Below are positions 30,635 through 39,414 of a stretch of DNA of 64,000 nucleotides, in pieces. The stretch's first letter is position 1; each line of letters begins with the position of its first letter. A program made the position numbers and the translations under genes. The notes below the pieces were generated by a model. The model worked only from the letters and a program-made list of their open reading frames with translations. It searched no databases and had not been told where the DNA came from. Source of the DNA: Actinomyces sp. (GTDB taxonomy: Bacteria; Actinomycetota; Actinomycetes; Actinomycetales; Actinomycetaceae); contig JALCNR010000009.1 of NCBI GenBank assembly GCA_022649165.1, forward strand, positions 1 to 64,000, written 5' to 3'.

Positions 30635-31402
30635 ATGACCCCCAGGACGGACCGACGGGTCCTGCTGAAACTGTCCGGCGAGGCGTTCGGGGGCGGGCAC
30701 GTCGGCCTGGACCCCGTCGTCGTGCGGGGCATCGCCGAGCAGATCGCCACCGCGGTGCGCGGCGGCATCCAGGTCGCTGTGGTCGTGGGCGGCGGGAACT
30801 TCTTCCGCGGGGCGGAGCTCTCGCGAGCCGGCATGGACCGCGCCCGCGCCGACTACATGGGCATGCTGGGCACGGTGATGAACGCGCTCGCCCTCCAGGA
30901 CTTCGTCGAACAGGCGGGCGTGCCCTGCCGCGTGCAGAGCGCGATCGCGATGCAGCAGGTCGCCGAGCCCTACATCCCCCTGCGCGCGATCCGCCACATG
31001 GAGAAGGGGCGGGTCGTCGTCTTCGGCGCCGGTGCCGGAATGCCGTACTTCTCGACGGACACCGTATCCGCCCAGCGCGCGCTGGAGACCCACTGCGATG
31101 AGCTCCTGGTCGCGAAGAACGGCGTCGACGGCGTCTACGACGACGACCCGAACGCGAACCCCCAGGCCCGCAGGCTCGACTTCGTCACCTATGCCGACGC
31201 CCTGGCCCAGGGGCTCAGGGTGGTCGACGCCGCCGCCTTCGCGCTCAGCCAGGACAACGGCCTGACGATGCGCGTGTTCGGCATGGCGGAGCCCGGCAAC
31301 GTGACCCGCGCCCTCATGGGCGACAGAATCGGTACGCTGGTGTCCGCCGCACCCGCGCCGCGCGGGTCCGCGCACGGCGATTCGGCACAGGCGAAGGAGT
31401 AA
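30635..31402 (+). CDS. pyrH: UMP kinase
   Basis: PyrH phosphorylates UMP to UDP, the first dedicated step toward [36 protein letters not shown] and [17 protein letters not shown] are family signatures. ATG 30635 is chosen because AAGGAG lies 6 bases upstream; an ATG at 30614 has none. Length 255. It begins the pyrH-frr-cdsA-rlmN operon. Confidence 0.96.
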   Translation: MTPRTDRRVLLKLSGEAFGGGHVGLDPVVVRGIAEQIATAVRGGIQVAVVVGGGNFFRGAELSRAGMDRARADYMGMLGTVMNALALQDFVEQAGVPCRVQSAIAMQQVAEPYIPLRAIRHMEKGRVVVFGAGAGMPYFSTDTVSAQRALETHCDELLVAKNGVDGVYDDDPNANPQARRLDFVTYADALAQGLRVVDAAAFALSQDNGLTMRVFGMAEPGNVTRALMGDRIGTLVSAAPAPRGSAHGDSAQAKE

Positions 31403-31404
31403 CG

Positions 31405-31962
31405 GTGATCGACGACATCCTGCTCGAGGCAGAGGACAAGATGGACAAGGCGGTCGAGGTCGCCCGGTCCGACTTCGGCGCGATTCGCACGGGGCGCGCG
31501 AACGCGGCGATGTTCCAGCAGATTCCCGTGGAGTACTACGGGGTCCCCACGCCGATGCAGCAGCTGGCCTCCTTCCAGATCCCCGAGGCCCGCACGGTGC
31601 TGATCTCCCCCTTCGACCGCACCGCGACCCAGGAGATCCTCCGGGCGCTGCGTGAGTCGGATCTGGGCGTCAACCCCACCGATGACGGCAGTGTCGTGCG
31701 GGTGGTCCTCCCGGCTCTCACCGAGGAGCGCCGCCGCGAATACGTCAAGCAGGCCAAGGCCAAGGCCGAGGACGCTCGCGTCTCCGTGCGCGGCGTGCGC
31801 CGCAAGGCCAAAGAGCAGCTCGACCGGCTCAAGAAGGACGGCAACGCCGGAGAGGACGAGGTCGACCGCGCTGAGAAGCATCTCGAGTCGATCACCAGGG
31901 AGCACATCGACACCATCGACGGGCTCCTTGCCGGCAAGGAGAGCGAGCTGCTGACGATCTGA
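31405..31962 (+). CDS. frr: Ribosome recycling factor
   Basis: Frr splits post-termination ribosomes with EF-G. VEVARSDFGAIRTGRANAAM, VEYYGVPTPMQQLASFQIPE and VKQAKAKAEDARVSVRGVRR are typical. 185 residues. The GTG start lies two bases after pyrH, and the stop overlaps the cdsA start (TGATG). Confidence 0.97.
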   Translation: MIDDILLEAEDKMDKAVEVARSDFGAIRTGRANAAMFQQIPVEYYGVPTPMQQLASFQIPEARTVLISPFDRTATQEILRALRESDLGVNPTDDGSVVRVVLPALTEERRREYVKQAKAKAEDARVSVRGVRRKAKEQLDRLKKDGNAGEDEVDRAEKHLESITREHIDTIDGLLAGKESELLTI

Positions 31963-32852
31963 TGGCCGACGACTCCGCCAGCTCCCTCCTCGACCGCGTC
32001 CTGCGGCCGGGTCCCAGCAGGGATCACACGCCGCTAGCCGCGACGGGACGCGCCGGGCGGAACCTCCCCGCCGCCGTGACGACCGCGGTGGTGCTCGTGG
32101 CCGCCGTGGCGCTCACACTGTGGCTGTTCCAGCCGGGGTTCATCGCGCTCGTCGTGGTCCTGGCGCTGGGGGCCACCTGGGAGCTGGGCGGCGCCTTCGC
32201 CCGCATCGGCGTGTCCGTGGCGATGCCCCCGATCTACGTCGGGACCATCGGGATCCTCGTGTCGGCGTGGACGCTGGGACTGGAGGCGACGCTGATCGCG
32301 ATGTACCTGACGGTGTTCGTCGTCATCGCTTGGCGCCTGCTGGACGGCTCGGCCGACGGACGCGTGCGCGACGTCGTCACCTCGGTGTTCACCGTCGTCT
32401 ACGTGCCCTTCCTCGCTTCCTTCGTCGTGCTCTTGCTCGCCGCCTCGCACTCGGCGTGGATGGTGGCGGCCTTCATCGCGGTGACGATCTCGAACGACAT
32501 CGGCGGATGGGCGGCGGGCGTGCTGTTCGGGCGGCACCCGATGTCGCCGGGGATCTCCCCGAAGAAGTCGTGGGAGGGCTTCGCGGGCTCCGTGCTGGCC
32601 TGCTGCGCGGTGGGGACGGGCGCGATGGCGCTGCTGGGCGCCGACTGGTGGTGGGGCCCGGTCTTGGGGGTGGCCTCGGCGCTCGTCGGCACGGTCGGCG
32701 ATCTCACGGAGTCGACGATCAAGCGTGAGGTCGGTCTCAAGGACATGTCGAATATCCTGCCCGGGCATGGCGGGATCCTGGACCGTCTGGACTCGCTGCT
32801 GATGACGGCGCCCGTGTCCTACCTCGTGCTGCTCGCGGCGATGGGGGGATGA
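31962..32852 (+). CDS. cdsA: Phosphatidate cytidylyltransferase
   Basis: CdsA makes CDP-diacylglycerol for phospholipid synthesis in the membrane. Multiple hydrophobic helices are followed by the family signature STIKREVGLKDMSNILPGHG plus GILDRLD near the C-terminus. The N-terminal about 40 residues are hydrophilic. Length 296. Start codon overlaps the frr stop. Confidence 0.95.
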   Translation: MADDSASSLLDRVLRPGPSRDHTPLAATGRAGRNLPAAVTTAVVLVAAVALTLWLFQPGFIALVVVLALGATWELGGAFARIGVSVAMPPIYVGTIGILVSAWTLGLEATLIAMYLTVFVVIAWRLLDGSADGRVRDVVTSVFTVVYVPFLASFVVLLLAASHSAWMVAAFIAVTISNDIGGWAAGVLFGRHPMSPGISPKKSWEGFAGSVLACCAVGTGAMALLGADWWWGPVLGVASALVGTVGDLTESTIKREVGLKDMSNILPGHGGILDRLDSLLMTAPVSYLVLLAAMGG

Positions 32853-32859
32853 TGGGGCC

Positions 32860-34164
32860 ATGGCGCTGACGAATTCACCGGTGCGGCCGCAGACCGCCCG
32901 TGGGCGGGCCCTCGAGGCCCCCCGCGGCCCGGCGCGGCCCGAGGTGCGCCCGAGCGACCAGCCACCCGAAGGGGCGAGCGCGCCCGGGGCGCGCCCGGTC
33001 CTCTCCTTCACGGCGGCACGACGCGGCAAGGCGCCCGCCCATCTGGCGGACCTGGATCTGGCGGGGCGCAAGGACGCGCTGCGCCGGGCGGGCCTGCCGG
33101 CGTTCCGTGCCGACCAGCTCTCCCGCCACTATTTCGACCGCTACGTCGCCGAACCCGGGGAGATGAGCGACATCCCGGCGTCGATGAGGACCGCGGTCGC
33201 GCAGTTCCTCCCGCCGCTGGTCGCCGAGGTGACGGCGCTGCAGGCGGATGAGGGACGGACGGTCAAGCACCTGTGGCAGCTCTTCGACGGCGCCCGGGTC
33301 GAGTCCGTGCTGATGCGCTACCCCGAACGGACGACGCTGTGCGTCTCCTCCCAGGCGGGCTGCGGCATGGCCTGCCCCTTCTGCGCCACCGGGCAGATGG
33401 GGCTCGCGCGCAACCTGTCGACCGCGGAGATCATCGACCAGGTCCGCTTGGCCCATCGAGCCTGCGCGGCGGGTCGGCTCGCCGGCGGGCCGACCCACCT
33501 GTCGAATGTCGTGTTCATGGGCATGGGGGAGCCCCTGGCCAACTACCGCAATCTCATCCAGGCCCTCCACCGCCTGGTCGACCCCGCCCCCGAGGGCTTC
33601 GGGATGTCAGCCCGCGGCATCACGGTGTCGACCGTGGGCCTCGTGCCGGCCATCGGCCGGCTCGCGCGGGAGGGGCTCCCCGTCACGCTCGCCGTGTCCC
33701 TGCACGCGCCGGACGACGACCTGCGTGACGAACTGATCCCGATCAACTCCCGTTGGAAGGTCGGCGAGCTGCTCGACGCGGCGCGGCACTACTTCGTCGC
33801 CACCGGACGCCGGGTCTCCATCGAGTACGCGCTCATCAAGGACATGAACGACCAGCAGTGGCGGGCGCAGCTCCTGGCGGACGAGCTCAACGCCCGCGGC
33901 CACGGCTGGGTCCACGTCAACCCGATCCCGTTGAATCCCACGCCTGGATCCATCTGGACGGCGTCGACGCGCCACGCACAGAATGTGTTCGTGGAGACGC
34001 TGCGTGCCAGCGGCATCCCCACGACGATCCGCGACACCCGCGGATCCGACATCGACGGCGCCTGCGGCCAGTTGGCCACGGCGGTGCAGGACCGAGAGCG
34101 CAGGCGCGCGGGCCGGGCCCCGGCCCCCGCAGGCACACCGGCGGACACACAGGAGGCACGATGA
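32860..34164 (+). CDS. rlmN: Dual-specificity RNA methyltransferase RlmN
   Basis: RlmN is a radical-SAM enzyme methylating A2503 of 23S rRNA and A37 of some tRNAs. The iron-sulfur motif is CGMACPFC (Cys168, Cys172, Cys175); TLCVSSQAGC precedes it, and VVFMGMGEPLANYRN and DIDGACGQLA (methyl-carrying Cys region) follow. The 434 residues include about 45 extra N-terminal Pro/Arg-rich residues. Start ATG 32860 lies 8 bases after cdsA. The stop overlaps the next gene. Confidence 0.95.
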   Translation: MALTNSPVRPQTARGRALEAPRGPARPEVRPSDQPPEGASAPGARPVLSFTAARRGKAPAHLADLDLAGRKDALRRAGLPAFRADQLSRHYFDRYVAEPGEMSDIPASMRTAVAQFLPPLVAEVTALQADEGRTVKHLWQLFDGARVESVLMRYPERTTLCVSSQAGCGMACPFCATGQMGLARNLSTAEIIDQVRLAHRACAAGRLAGGPTHLSNVVFMGMGEPLANYRNLIQALHRLVDPAPEGFGMSARGITVSTVGLVPAIGRLAREGLPVTLAVSLHAPDDDLRDELIPINSRWKVGELLDAARHYFVATGRRVSIEYALIKDMNDQQWRAQLLADELNARGHGWVHVNPIPLNPTPGSIWTASTRHAQNVFVETLRASGIPTTIRDTRGSDIDGACGQLATAVQDRERRRAGRAPAPAGTPADTQEAR

Positions 34165-34712
34165 ACGACGCGTTCCCGGGCGTCAGCTTCTTCCGGAAGG
34201 GGTACGACCCGGACCTGGTCGACCAGTTCTTCGAGGAGGCGCGCCGCGCCTACGAGGGAGGCGTGCCGGCCGAGCGCTTCAGCGCGGAGCAAGTGCGCCA
34301 GGCGACGTTCCCGCTCAAGCGACACGGATACCGCATCGACGCCGTCGATGCGGCGATGAACCGGCTCGAAGCGGCCTTCGTCCAGCGCGACCGCGCGGAC
34401 CACATCGCGGTCAACGGGGAGTCCGCCTGGTACGAGCGGGTCGCCGACCGCGCGACGACGCTCTACCCGCGCCTCCTGCGGCCCCGGGGGGAGCGCTTCG
34501 CGCATCCGGAGCGCGGCCGCGGCTACGACGCGGAGCCGGTGGACGATCTGCTGGACCGCCTCGCGGACTACTTCGACGACCGCGCCGAGATCACCGCCGA
34601 CGAGATCCGCCACGCGGTGTTCCCCGCGCGCAAGGGATCGCGCGCCTATGCGGAGGGCGCGGTGGACGCCTACCTGGGTCGCGCCGTCGAGATCCTCCTG
34701 GCGGTTAGCTGA
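34161..34712 (+). CDS. DivIVA-domain repeat protein, unknown function
   Basis: The 183-residue protein contains two copies of a motif resembling DivIVA-domain segments: FFRKGYDPDLVDQFFEEARR near the start and ERGRGYDAEPVDDLLDRLAD near residues 115-135. Each is followed by a segment like VRQATFPLKRHGYRIDAVDA or IRHAVFPARKGSRAYAEGAV. It is soluble with no long coiled coil, so unlike true DivIVA/Wag31. The start overlaps the rlmN stop by ATGA, and dxr follows two bases later. A structural or cell-division link is only suggested by the motif. Confidence 0.8.
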   Translation: MNDAFPGVSFFRKGYDPDLVDQFFEEARRAYEGGVPAERFSAEQVRQATFPLKRHGYRIDAVDAAMNRLEAAFVQRDRADHIAVNGESAWYERVADRATTLYPRLLRPRGERFAHPERGRGYDAEPVDDLLDRLADYFDDRAEITADEIRHAVFPARKGSRAYAEGAVDAYLGRAVEILLAVS

Positions 34713-34714
34713 CG

Positions 34715-35992
34715 ATGCCCCGGACCGCGCCCCGGCAGGGGGACCTGCCCGGCAGGACTCCGCGCGACGTGGTCCTGCTCGGGTCAACGGGCTCGATCGG
34801 CACGCAGGCGCTCGACGTCATCGCCTCCCATCCCGGACGTTTCCGGGTGCGCGGGCTCGCCGCCGGGGGCGGACACCTCGAGCGTCTCGCGGATCAGACG
34901 GCCAGATGGCGCCCCGAGGTCGTGGCGCTGGCGGCGGGGACGCCCTCGTCGCTGCGCCAGCTGCTGGGTGCGCGCCACCCGGAACTCGCCGGCGAGGACT
35001 ACCATCCCGAGATCCTCGCGGGGCCGCAGGCCGCGACCCAACTGGCGGGCTCCTTCCCCCGTGCGACGGTGCTCAACGGGATCACCGGAGGAGTGGGCCT
35101 GGAGCCGACGCTGGCCGCGCTGCGCGCGGGGGCCACGCTCGCGCTGGCCAACAAGGAGTCGCTGGTGGTGGGCGGGGCGCTGGTCCGGCGCGCGATGGTG
35201 CGCCCAGGCCAGATCGTGCCCGTCGACTCGGAGCATTCCGCGATCGCCCAGTCCCTGGCCGCGGGCGTCCACGAGCGGGGTCTGACCTCGCCCGTCGTCA
35301 GCGGGCGCAGCGAGGTGGCGTCCCTGGTCCTCACCGCCTCCGGGGGCCCGTTCCGCGGACGGACGAGGGCGTCCCTGGCCGAAGTGACGCCGGGGGAGGC
35401 GCTCGCGCACCCGACATGGTCGATGGGCCCGATGGTGACGGTCAACTCCTCGACCCTGGTGAACAAGGGCCTGGAGCTCATCGAGGCCCACCTGCTCTTC
35501 GACCTGGATCCCGAGCGCATCCTCACGGTCGTCCACCCCCAGTCGGTGGTCCACTCGATGGTGACGTGGCGCGACGGGGCGACCATCGCCCAGGCCTCCC
35601 CCCCCGACATGCGTCTGCCGATCGCCCTGGGCCTCACCTGGCCGGAACGCCTCGCTCACGTCGAGGACCCGCTGCGCTGGGACGCCGCGCAGGCGTGGAC
35701 CTTCGAGCCGGTCGACGCCGACACCTTCCCCGCGATCGGGCTCGCGCGGCACGCCGTCTCCGCCTCGGCCACCCACCCCGCGGTGCTGAATGCCGCCAAC
35801 GAGGTCCTGGTTGACGCCTTCCTGGGCGGACGGCTCCCGTGGCTGGGGATCGTCGACGCGCTGACGGAGGTCGTCGAGGCCCATGAGGGCGTGGCGGATC
35901 CGACCCTGGAGGAGATCCTCGCGGTCGAGGACTGGGCGCGGGCGCACGCCAGGGAGGCCGCGGGCCGCCGCCGGGAGGGACGGGGCGCGTGA
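34715..35992 (+). CDS. dxr: 1-deoxy-D-xylulose 5-phosphate reductoisomerase
   Basis: Dxr makes 2-C-methylerythritol 4-phosphate in the non-mevalonate isoprenoid pathway. NADPH-binding VVLLGSTGSIGTQALDVI, ANKESLVVGGALV, the metal-binding VPVDSEHSAIAQSL and MVTVNSSTLVNKGLELIEAH are clear. Length 425. It overlaps the site-2 protease gene by GTGA. The pathway gene ispG, usually two genes downstream in actinobacteria, is 8 kb away here. Confidence 0.95.
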   Translation: MPRTAPRQGDLPGRTPRDVVLLGSTGSIGTQALDVIASHPGRFRVRGLAAGGGHLERLADQTARWRPEVVALAAGTPSSLRQLLGARHPELAGEDYHPEILAGPQAATQLAGSFPRATVLNGITGGVGLEPTLAALRAGATLALANKESLVVGGALVRRAMVRPGQIVPVDSEHSAIAQSLAAGVHERGLTSPVVSGRSEVASLVLTASGGPFRGRTRASLAEVTPGEALAHPTWSMGPMVTVNSSTLVNKGLELIEAHLLFDLDPERILTVVHPQSVVHSMVTWRDGATIAQASPPDMRLPIALGLTWPERLAHVEDPLRWDAAQAWTFEPVDADTFPAIGLARHAVSASATHPAVLNAANEVLVDAFLGGRLPWLGIVDALTEVVEAHEGVADPTLEEILAVEDWARAHAREAAGRRREGRGA

Positions 35993-37233
35993 GCTCGCTG
36001 GTCGGGATCCTCGTCGTCGTGGTCGGGATCCTGGCCTCGATCGCCCTGCACGAGCTCGGGCACCTGATCCCGGCCCGGCGCTTCGGCGTCCATGTCCCCG
36101 AGTACTCGGTCGGCTTCGGGCCGGCGCTGGCCCGGCGGCCGTGGCGCGGAACAACCGTCGTGCTCCGGGCGATCCCGCTGGGCGGATACGTCCGCATCTC
36201 CGGCATGTTCGCCCCCGCGCGCCCCGGCACCCGCGTGACGGACCGCAGGGGCCGACCGACCCTGGCCGAGCAGGCCCGCCGGGCCAGCAGCGAGGAGATC
36301 CCCGAGGGCGCCCGCGCCTTCCACGAGCTGCCCGCCTCCCGCAAGGCGGTCGTCATGCTGGGCGGTCCGGCGGTCAACCTCCTGATCTGCGTCGGGCTGG
36401 TCGCGGCGGTCCTGCTGGGCATCGGCCGGGCGACGCCCTCGACCACCCTGCAGGGCGTGGAGGACACGGTCGCCACGGCATCGGGGGAGACGATCCCGGC
36501 TCCTGCCCGCCAGGCCGGGATGCGCGCGGGGGACACGGTCCTCTCGTGGTGCCAGACGGACACCCCGACCTGGGACGACGTCCGCGGGGCAATCGCCGCC
36601 TCGGAGGGAGCACCCTGCCCGGTGGACGTCTCCCGGGACGGTGATCCCGTGGAGTTCACGGTCGCTGCGGTGCGGGGCGCGGACGGCGGATGGGTGGCGG
36701 GCATCGTCGCGGGCGAGGACTATGCGCCAGCGACGCTCGCGCAGGCCGGTGGGGCCGTGTGGGAGCTGTTCACCGGTACCCTCGGCGTCATCGTGCGGCT
36801 CCCGCAGGCGGTGTGGGACGTCGCGGTGTCCACGGCGACCGGCGCCCAGCGCGACCCCGCGGGCGTGATGTCCGTGGTCGGGGTCGGCCGGCTGGCCGGC
36901 GAGATCACGGCGACGGGGGCGGCGGGCACGGGCGCCGCGGCGGGCGACTGGCGGCAGACCACCAGCGCGCTGGCCTCGCTCCTGGCCTCGCTCAACATGG
37001 CCCTGTTCGTCTTCAACCTGATCCCCCTGCCGCCCCTGGACGGAGGACACGTCGCGGGCGCCGTCCACGAGGGCGTCCGCCGGACATGGGCGCGCTTGCG
37101 CGGCACGCCGGATCCGGGGCCGTCCGACACAGCGCGGCTCATGCCGCTGTCCTATGCGGTCGCGGCGGCGCTCATGGCGATGACCGTCCTCCTGATCGTC
37201 GCCGATGTGATTGACCCGATCACTCTCACCTGA
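35989..37233 (+). CDS. Site-2 (RIP) membrane zinc protease, RseP/Rip1-like
   Basis: This intramembrane protease family releases anti-sigma factors and similar substrates. HELGH at residues 21-25 in the first membrane helix is the zinc motif; a PDZ-like domain covers about 150-225 (ARQAGMRAGDTVLSW), and the third zinc ligand lies in FNLIPLPPLDGGHVAGAV. Three to four membrane helices, 414 residues. Its place directly after dxr is conserved in actinobacteria; GTG overlaps the dxr stop. Confidence 0.93.
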   Translation: MSSLVGILVVVVGILASIALHELGHLIPARRFGVHVPEYSVGFGPALARRPWRGTTVVLRAIPLGGYVRISGMFAPARPGTRVTDRRGRPTLAEQARRASSEEIPEGARAFHELPASRKAVVMLGGPAVNLLICVGLVAAVLLGIGRATPSTTLQGVEDTVATASGETIPAPARQAGMRAGDTVLSWCQTDTPTWDDVRGAIAASEGAPCPVDVSRDGDPVEFTVAAVRGADGGWVAGIVAGEDYAPATLAQAGGAVWELFTGTLGVIVRLPQAVWDVAVSTATGAQRDPAGVMSVVGVGRLAGEITATGAAGTGAAAGDWRQTTSALASLLASLNMALFVFNLIPLPPLDGGHVAGAVHEGVRRTWARLRGTPDPGPSDTARLMPLSYAVAAALMAMTVLLIVADVIDPITLT

Positions 37234-37262
37234 AGAAGACTGGCTGCGTCCCTGAAGAATGA

Positions 37263-37292
37263 TTGACATAGTCAGTCGTGGCAACATAAGAT
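37263..37292 (+). promoter_or_regulatory. Sigma-A-type promoter of the sugar-acid-like cassette
   Basis: A perfect -35 TTGACA (37263-37268) and a -10 TAAGAT (37287-37292) are 18 bases apart, in a locally AT-rich stretch that stands out from the surroundings. Predicted start of transcription is near 37300, about 40 bases before the dehydrogenase gene. Confidence 0.65.
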
Positions 37293-37308
37293 GACCACGT
37301 TAGTCAGT
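37269..37308 (+). promoter_or_regulatory. Direct repeat TAGTCAGT, candidate DeoR operator
   Basis: TAGTCAGT occurs at 37269-37276, inside the promoter spacer, and again at 37301-37308 at the predicted transcription start. The copies are 32 bases apart, about three helical turns. DeoR-family repressors often use direct repeats, and a DeoR gene ends the cassette. The assignment is inferred. Confidence 0.5.
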
Positions 37309-37338
37309 TTGTGTTGCTGAGTGTGTGGAGGAACGTCA

Positions 37339-38436
37339 ATGAAGACCGTCAAGGCGCTGCTGCTGGGCGATGCCATGATCCCCGTCGGAGGCTTCGAGGC
37401 CGCGTGGGCGAGGCATCTGTCCGGGTTGGGCGACCAGGTCGTCGCCGATGACTGGGAGTCGGACTGGGGCGAGCTCCAGCACCGCCGCCTCGAGGTCGAG
37501 AAACGGGGGCCGGAGATCGAGTCCGTGCCCGAGGCCGCCCTCGGCGCCGGATCGGATGCGGAGATCCTCGCCGGGCTGTTCGTCCCCGTCTCCTCGACGC
37601 TCCTCGACGCGATGGCGCAGCTGCGGCTCGTCGGCGTGTGCCGCGCCGGAGTGGAGAACGTCAACGTGGAGGCGGCGACGCGACGGGGGATTGCCGTCTT
37701 CCACGTGATGGGGCGCAACGCCCACGCCGTCTCCGACTACGCCATCGGGATGATGCTGGCCGAGGCGCGCAACATCGCCCGAGCCCACCAGGCGGTGAAG
37801 TCGGGGACGTGGAGGAAGACCTTCTCCAACTCCGACATCGTCCCCGAACTCCACGGCCGAACGATCGGGCTGGTCGGCTTCGGGCACATCGGCGCCCTGG
37901 TCGCGCGGAAGCTGTCCGGGTTCGACGTCGACATCATCGTCCACGACCCCTTCGCCGACGAGGCGGCGCTGAGGTCGGCCGGCGTGGAGCCCGTCGGGCT
38001 GGGCGAACTCCTGGAGCGCTCGGACATCATCTCCCTGCATGCGCGCCTGAGCGACCAGAACAAGGGGATGATCGGCGCCGCTCAGATCGCGCGGATGAAA
38101 CCGACCGCCATCCTCGTCAACACGGCGCGCGCGGGTCTCATCGACGAGGGCGCCCTGGCGGCCGCCCTTTCGGACGGGAGGATCGCCGGAGCCGCCCTGG
38201 ACGTCTTCGAGACCGAGCCGATCCCGGAGGACAGCCCGCTGCTGGGCCTCGACAACGTCACCCTCACCACTCACCTCGCCGGCACCACCGCCGATGCGCT
38301 GACGAACTCGCCCTACCTGCTCATGCAGGACATCGCGCGCCTGCTCGCCGGGGACGCCCCCCAGGGCCTGGTGAACCCGGAGGTCCTGGACGATCCGCGC
38401 TTCGCCGAGTGGCTCAGAGCCGTCAGGGAGGGCTGA
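37339..38436 (+). CDS. D-isomer-specific 2-hydroxyacid dehydrogenase
   Basis: This NAD(P)-dependent enzyme interconverts a 2-hydroxy acid and its 2-keto acid. The cofactor loop GLVGFGHIGALVARKL starts GxGxxG at Gly180; the catalytic set Arg264 (VNTARAGLID), Glu293 (ETEP) and His312 (TTHLAG) is complete. Length 365, with about 40 more residues at the N-terminus than many relatives. It is the first gene of a five-gene cassette and starts after GGAGGAACG. The context (GntP permease, FGGY kinase, aldolase) points to a sugar acid as substrate. Confidence 0.88.
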   Translation: MKTVKALLLGDAMIPVGGFEAAWARHLSGLGDQVVADDWESDWGELQHRRLEVEKRGPEIESVPEAALGAGSDAEILAGLFVPVSSTLLDAMAQLRLVGVCRAGVENVNVEAATRRGIAVFHVMGRNAHAVSDYAIGMMLAEARNIARAHQAVKSGTWRKTFSNSDIVPELHGRTIGLVGFGHIGALVARKLSGFDVDIIVHDPFADEAALRSAGVEPVGLGELLERSDIISLHARLSDQNKGMIGAAQIARMKPTAILVNTARAGLIDEGALAAALSDGRIAGAALDVFETEPIPEDSPLLGLDNVTLTTHLAGTTADALTNSPYLLMQDIARLLAGDAPQGLVNPEVLDDPRFAEWLRAVREG

Positions 38437-38439
38437 GCC

Positions 38440-39279
38440 ATGGTCCGCAACCTGACGCCTCTGCTCGAGGAGGCCCGCACGAAAGGGCAGGCGGTCGGCA
38501 GCTTCAACGTCTACTCCTATGAGACGGTCCGCGGCGTCCTCGAGGCCGGGGCCTCCACGGGAGCGCCTGTCATCGTCGCCTTCGGCGAACGCTACCTCGC
38601 GCAGCTGGATTTTGAGACCGTCGTCGCCATGTGCCGCGCGGTCGCCCGCGTCGTGCCCGCCGACCACGTCATCCACCTCGACCACTGCAAGTCGGAGGAC
38701 GACGTCTACCGCGCGATGCGGGCGGGCTTCACCTCCGTGATGTTCGACGGGTCCGCCCTGCCCTTCGAGGAGAACCTCTCCCGCACGAGGCGGGTCGTCG
38801 AGGTCGCGCACGCGCTGGGGATCAGCGTCGAGGCCGAGCTCGGCTCGCTCTCGGCGGCGTCCGACTCGCAGGAGGGCGATCGGGACTCCCGCCAGATCTA
38901 CACGGATCCCGGACAGGCGGCGCTGTTCGCCGAGGAGACGGGCGTCGACGCGCTGGCGGTCTCCATCGGGACGGTCCACGGCTCCTACAAGGGCACGCCC
39001 AAGATCCGGGTCGACGTCCTGAAAGAGATCCGCCGGAGCACGCCGGTCCCCCTCGTCCTCCACGGGGGGTCGGGCACGCCGCCGGACGTCCTGCGCGAGT
39101 GCATCGCCGAGGGCATCACGAAGATCAACGTCAACACGGAGATCTCCGCCTCGGCCGTCCAACGCCTCCGGGACAGCCTGGCCGGGCAGCGGGCCCCGCA
39201 TCTCTCGACGCTGTCCGGGGTGGTCGTCGATTCGGTCCGGGGAACCGTCGAGGAGCAGATCGGCCTGTTCACCCGCTGA
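38440..39279 (+). CDS. Class II fructose-bisphosphate-aldolase-family enzyme
   Basis: Zinc-dependent ketose-bisphosphate aldolases of the Fba/GatY/KbaY type cleave a phosphorylated sugar to DHAP and an aldehyde. Visible ligands are HLDHCKSEDD (zinc His near 82), SVMFDGSALPFEEN, SIGTVHGSYKG and VLHGGSGTPPD, then INVNTEI. 279 residues, like GatY/KbaY rather than the 340-residue Fba. It starts three bases after the dehydrogenase stop. Probable task: splitting the product of the FGGY kinase; the exact substrate is unknown. Confidence 0.88.
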   Translation: MVRNLTPLLEEARTKGQAVGSFNVYSYETVRGVLEAGASTGAPVIVAFGERYLAQLDFETVVAMCRAVARVVPADHVIHLDHCKSEDDVYRAMRAGFTSVMFDGSALPFEENLSRTRRVVEVAHALGISVEAELGSLSAASDSQEGDRDSRQIYTDPGQAALFAEETGVDALAVSIGTVHGSYKGTPKIRVDVLKEIRRSTPVPLVLHGGSGTPPDVLRECIAEGITKINVNTEISASAVQRLRDSLAGQRAPHLSTLSGVVVDSVRGTVEEQIGLFTR

Positions 39280-39314
39280 CTGGCCGGCCGGGCCGACGAC
39301 GACCCGTCCGAGCC

Positions 39315-39370
39315 CCCCTCGCGCCGCCGCGAGCGGGGACGGGGTGCGGCTCCCCGGTGGGCGCCGCACC
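39315..39370 (+). terminator. Two hairpins between aldolase and permease genes
   Basis: First hairpin: CCCCTCGCG (39315-39323) pairs with CGCGAG plus GGGG (39328-39338) around a one-base bulge. Second: GGTGCGGC (39343-39350) pairs with GCCGCACC (39363-39370). They could attenuate read-through or stabilise the upstream mRNA; function inferred. Confidence 0.45.
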
Positions 39371-39414
39371 TGCAGGACCAGAAGAGCAATGGAGCTTGTG
39401 AAAGGTATGAGTCA

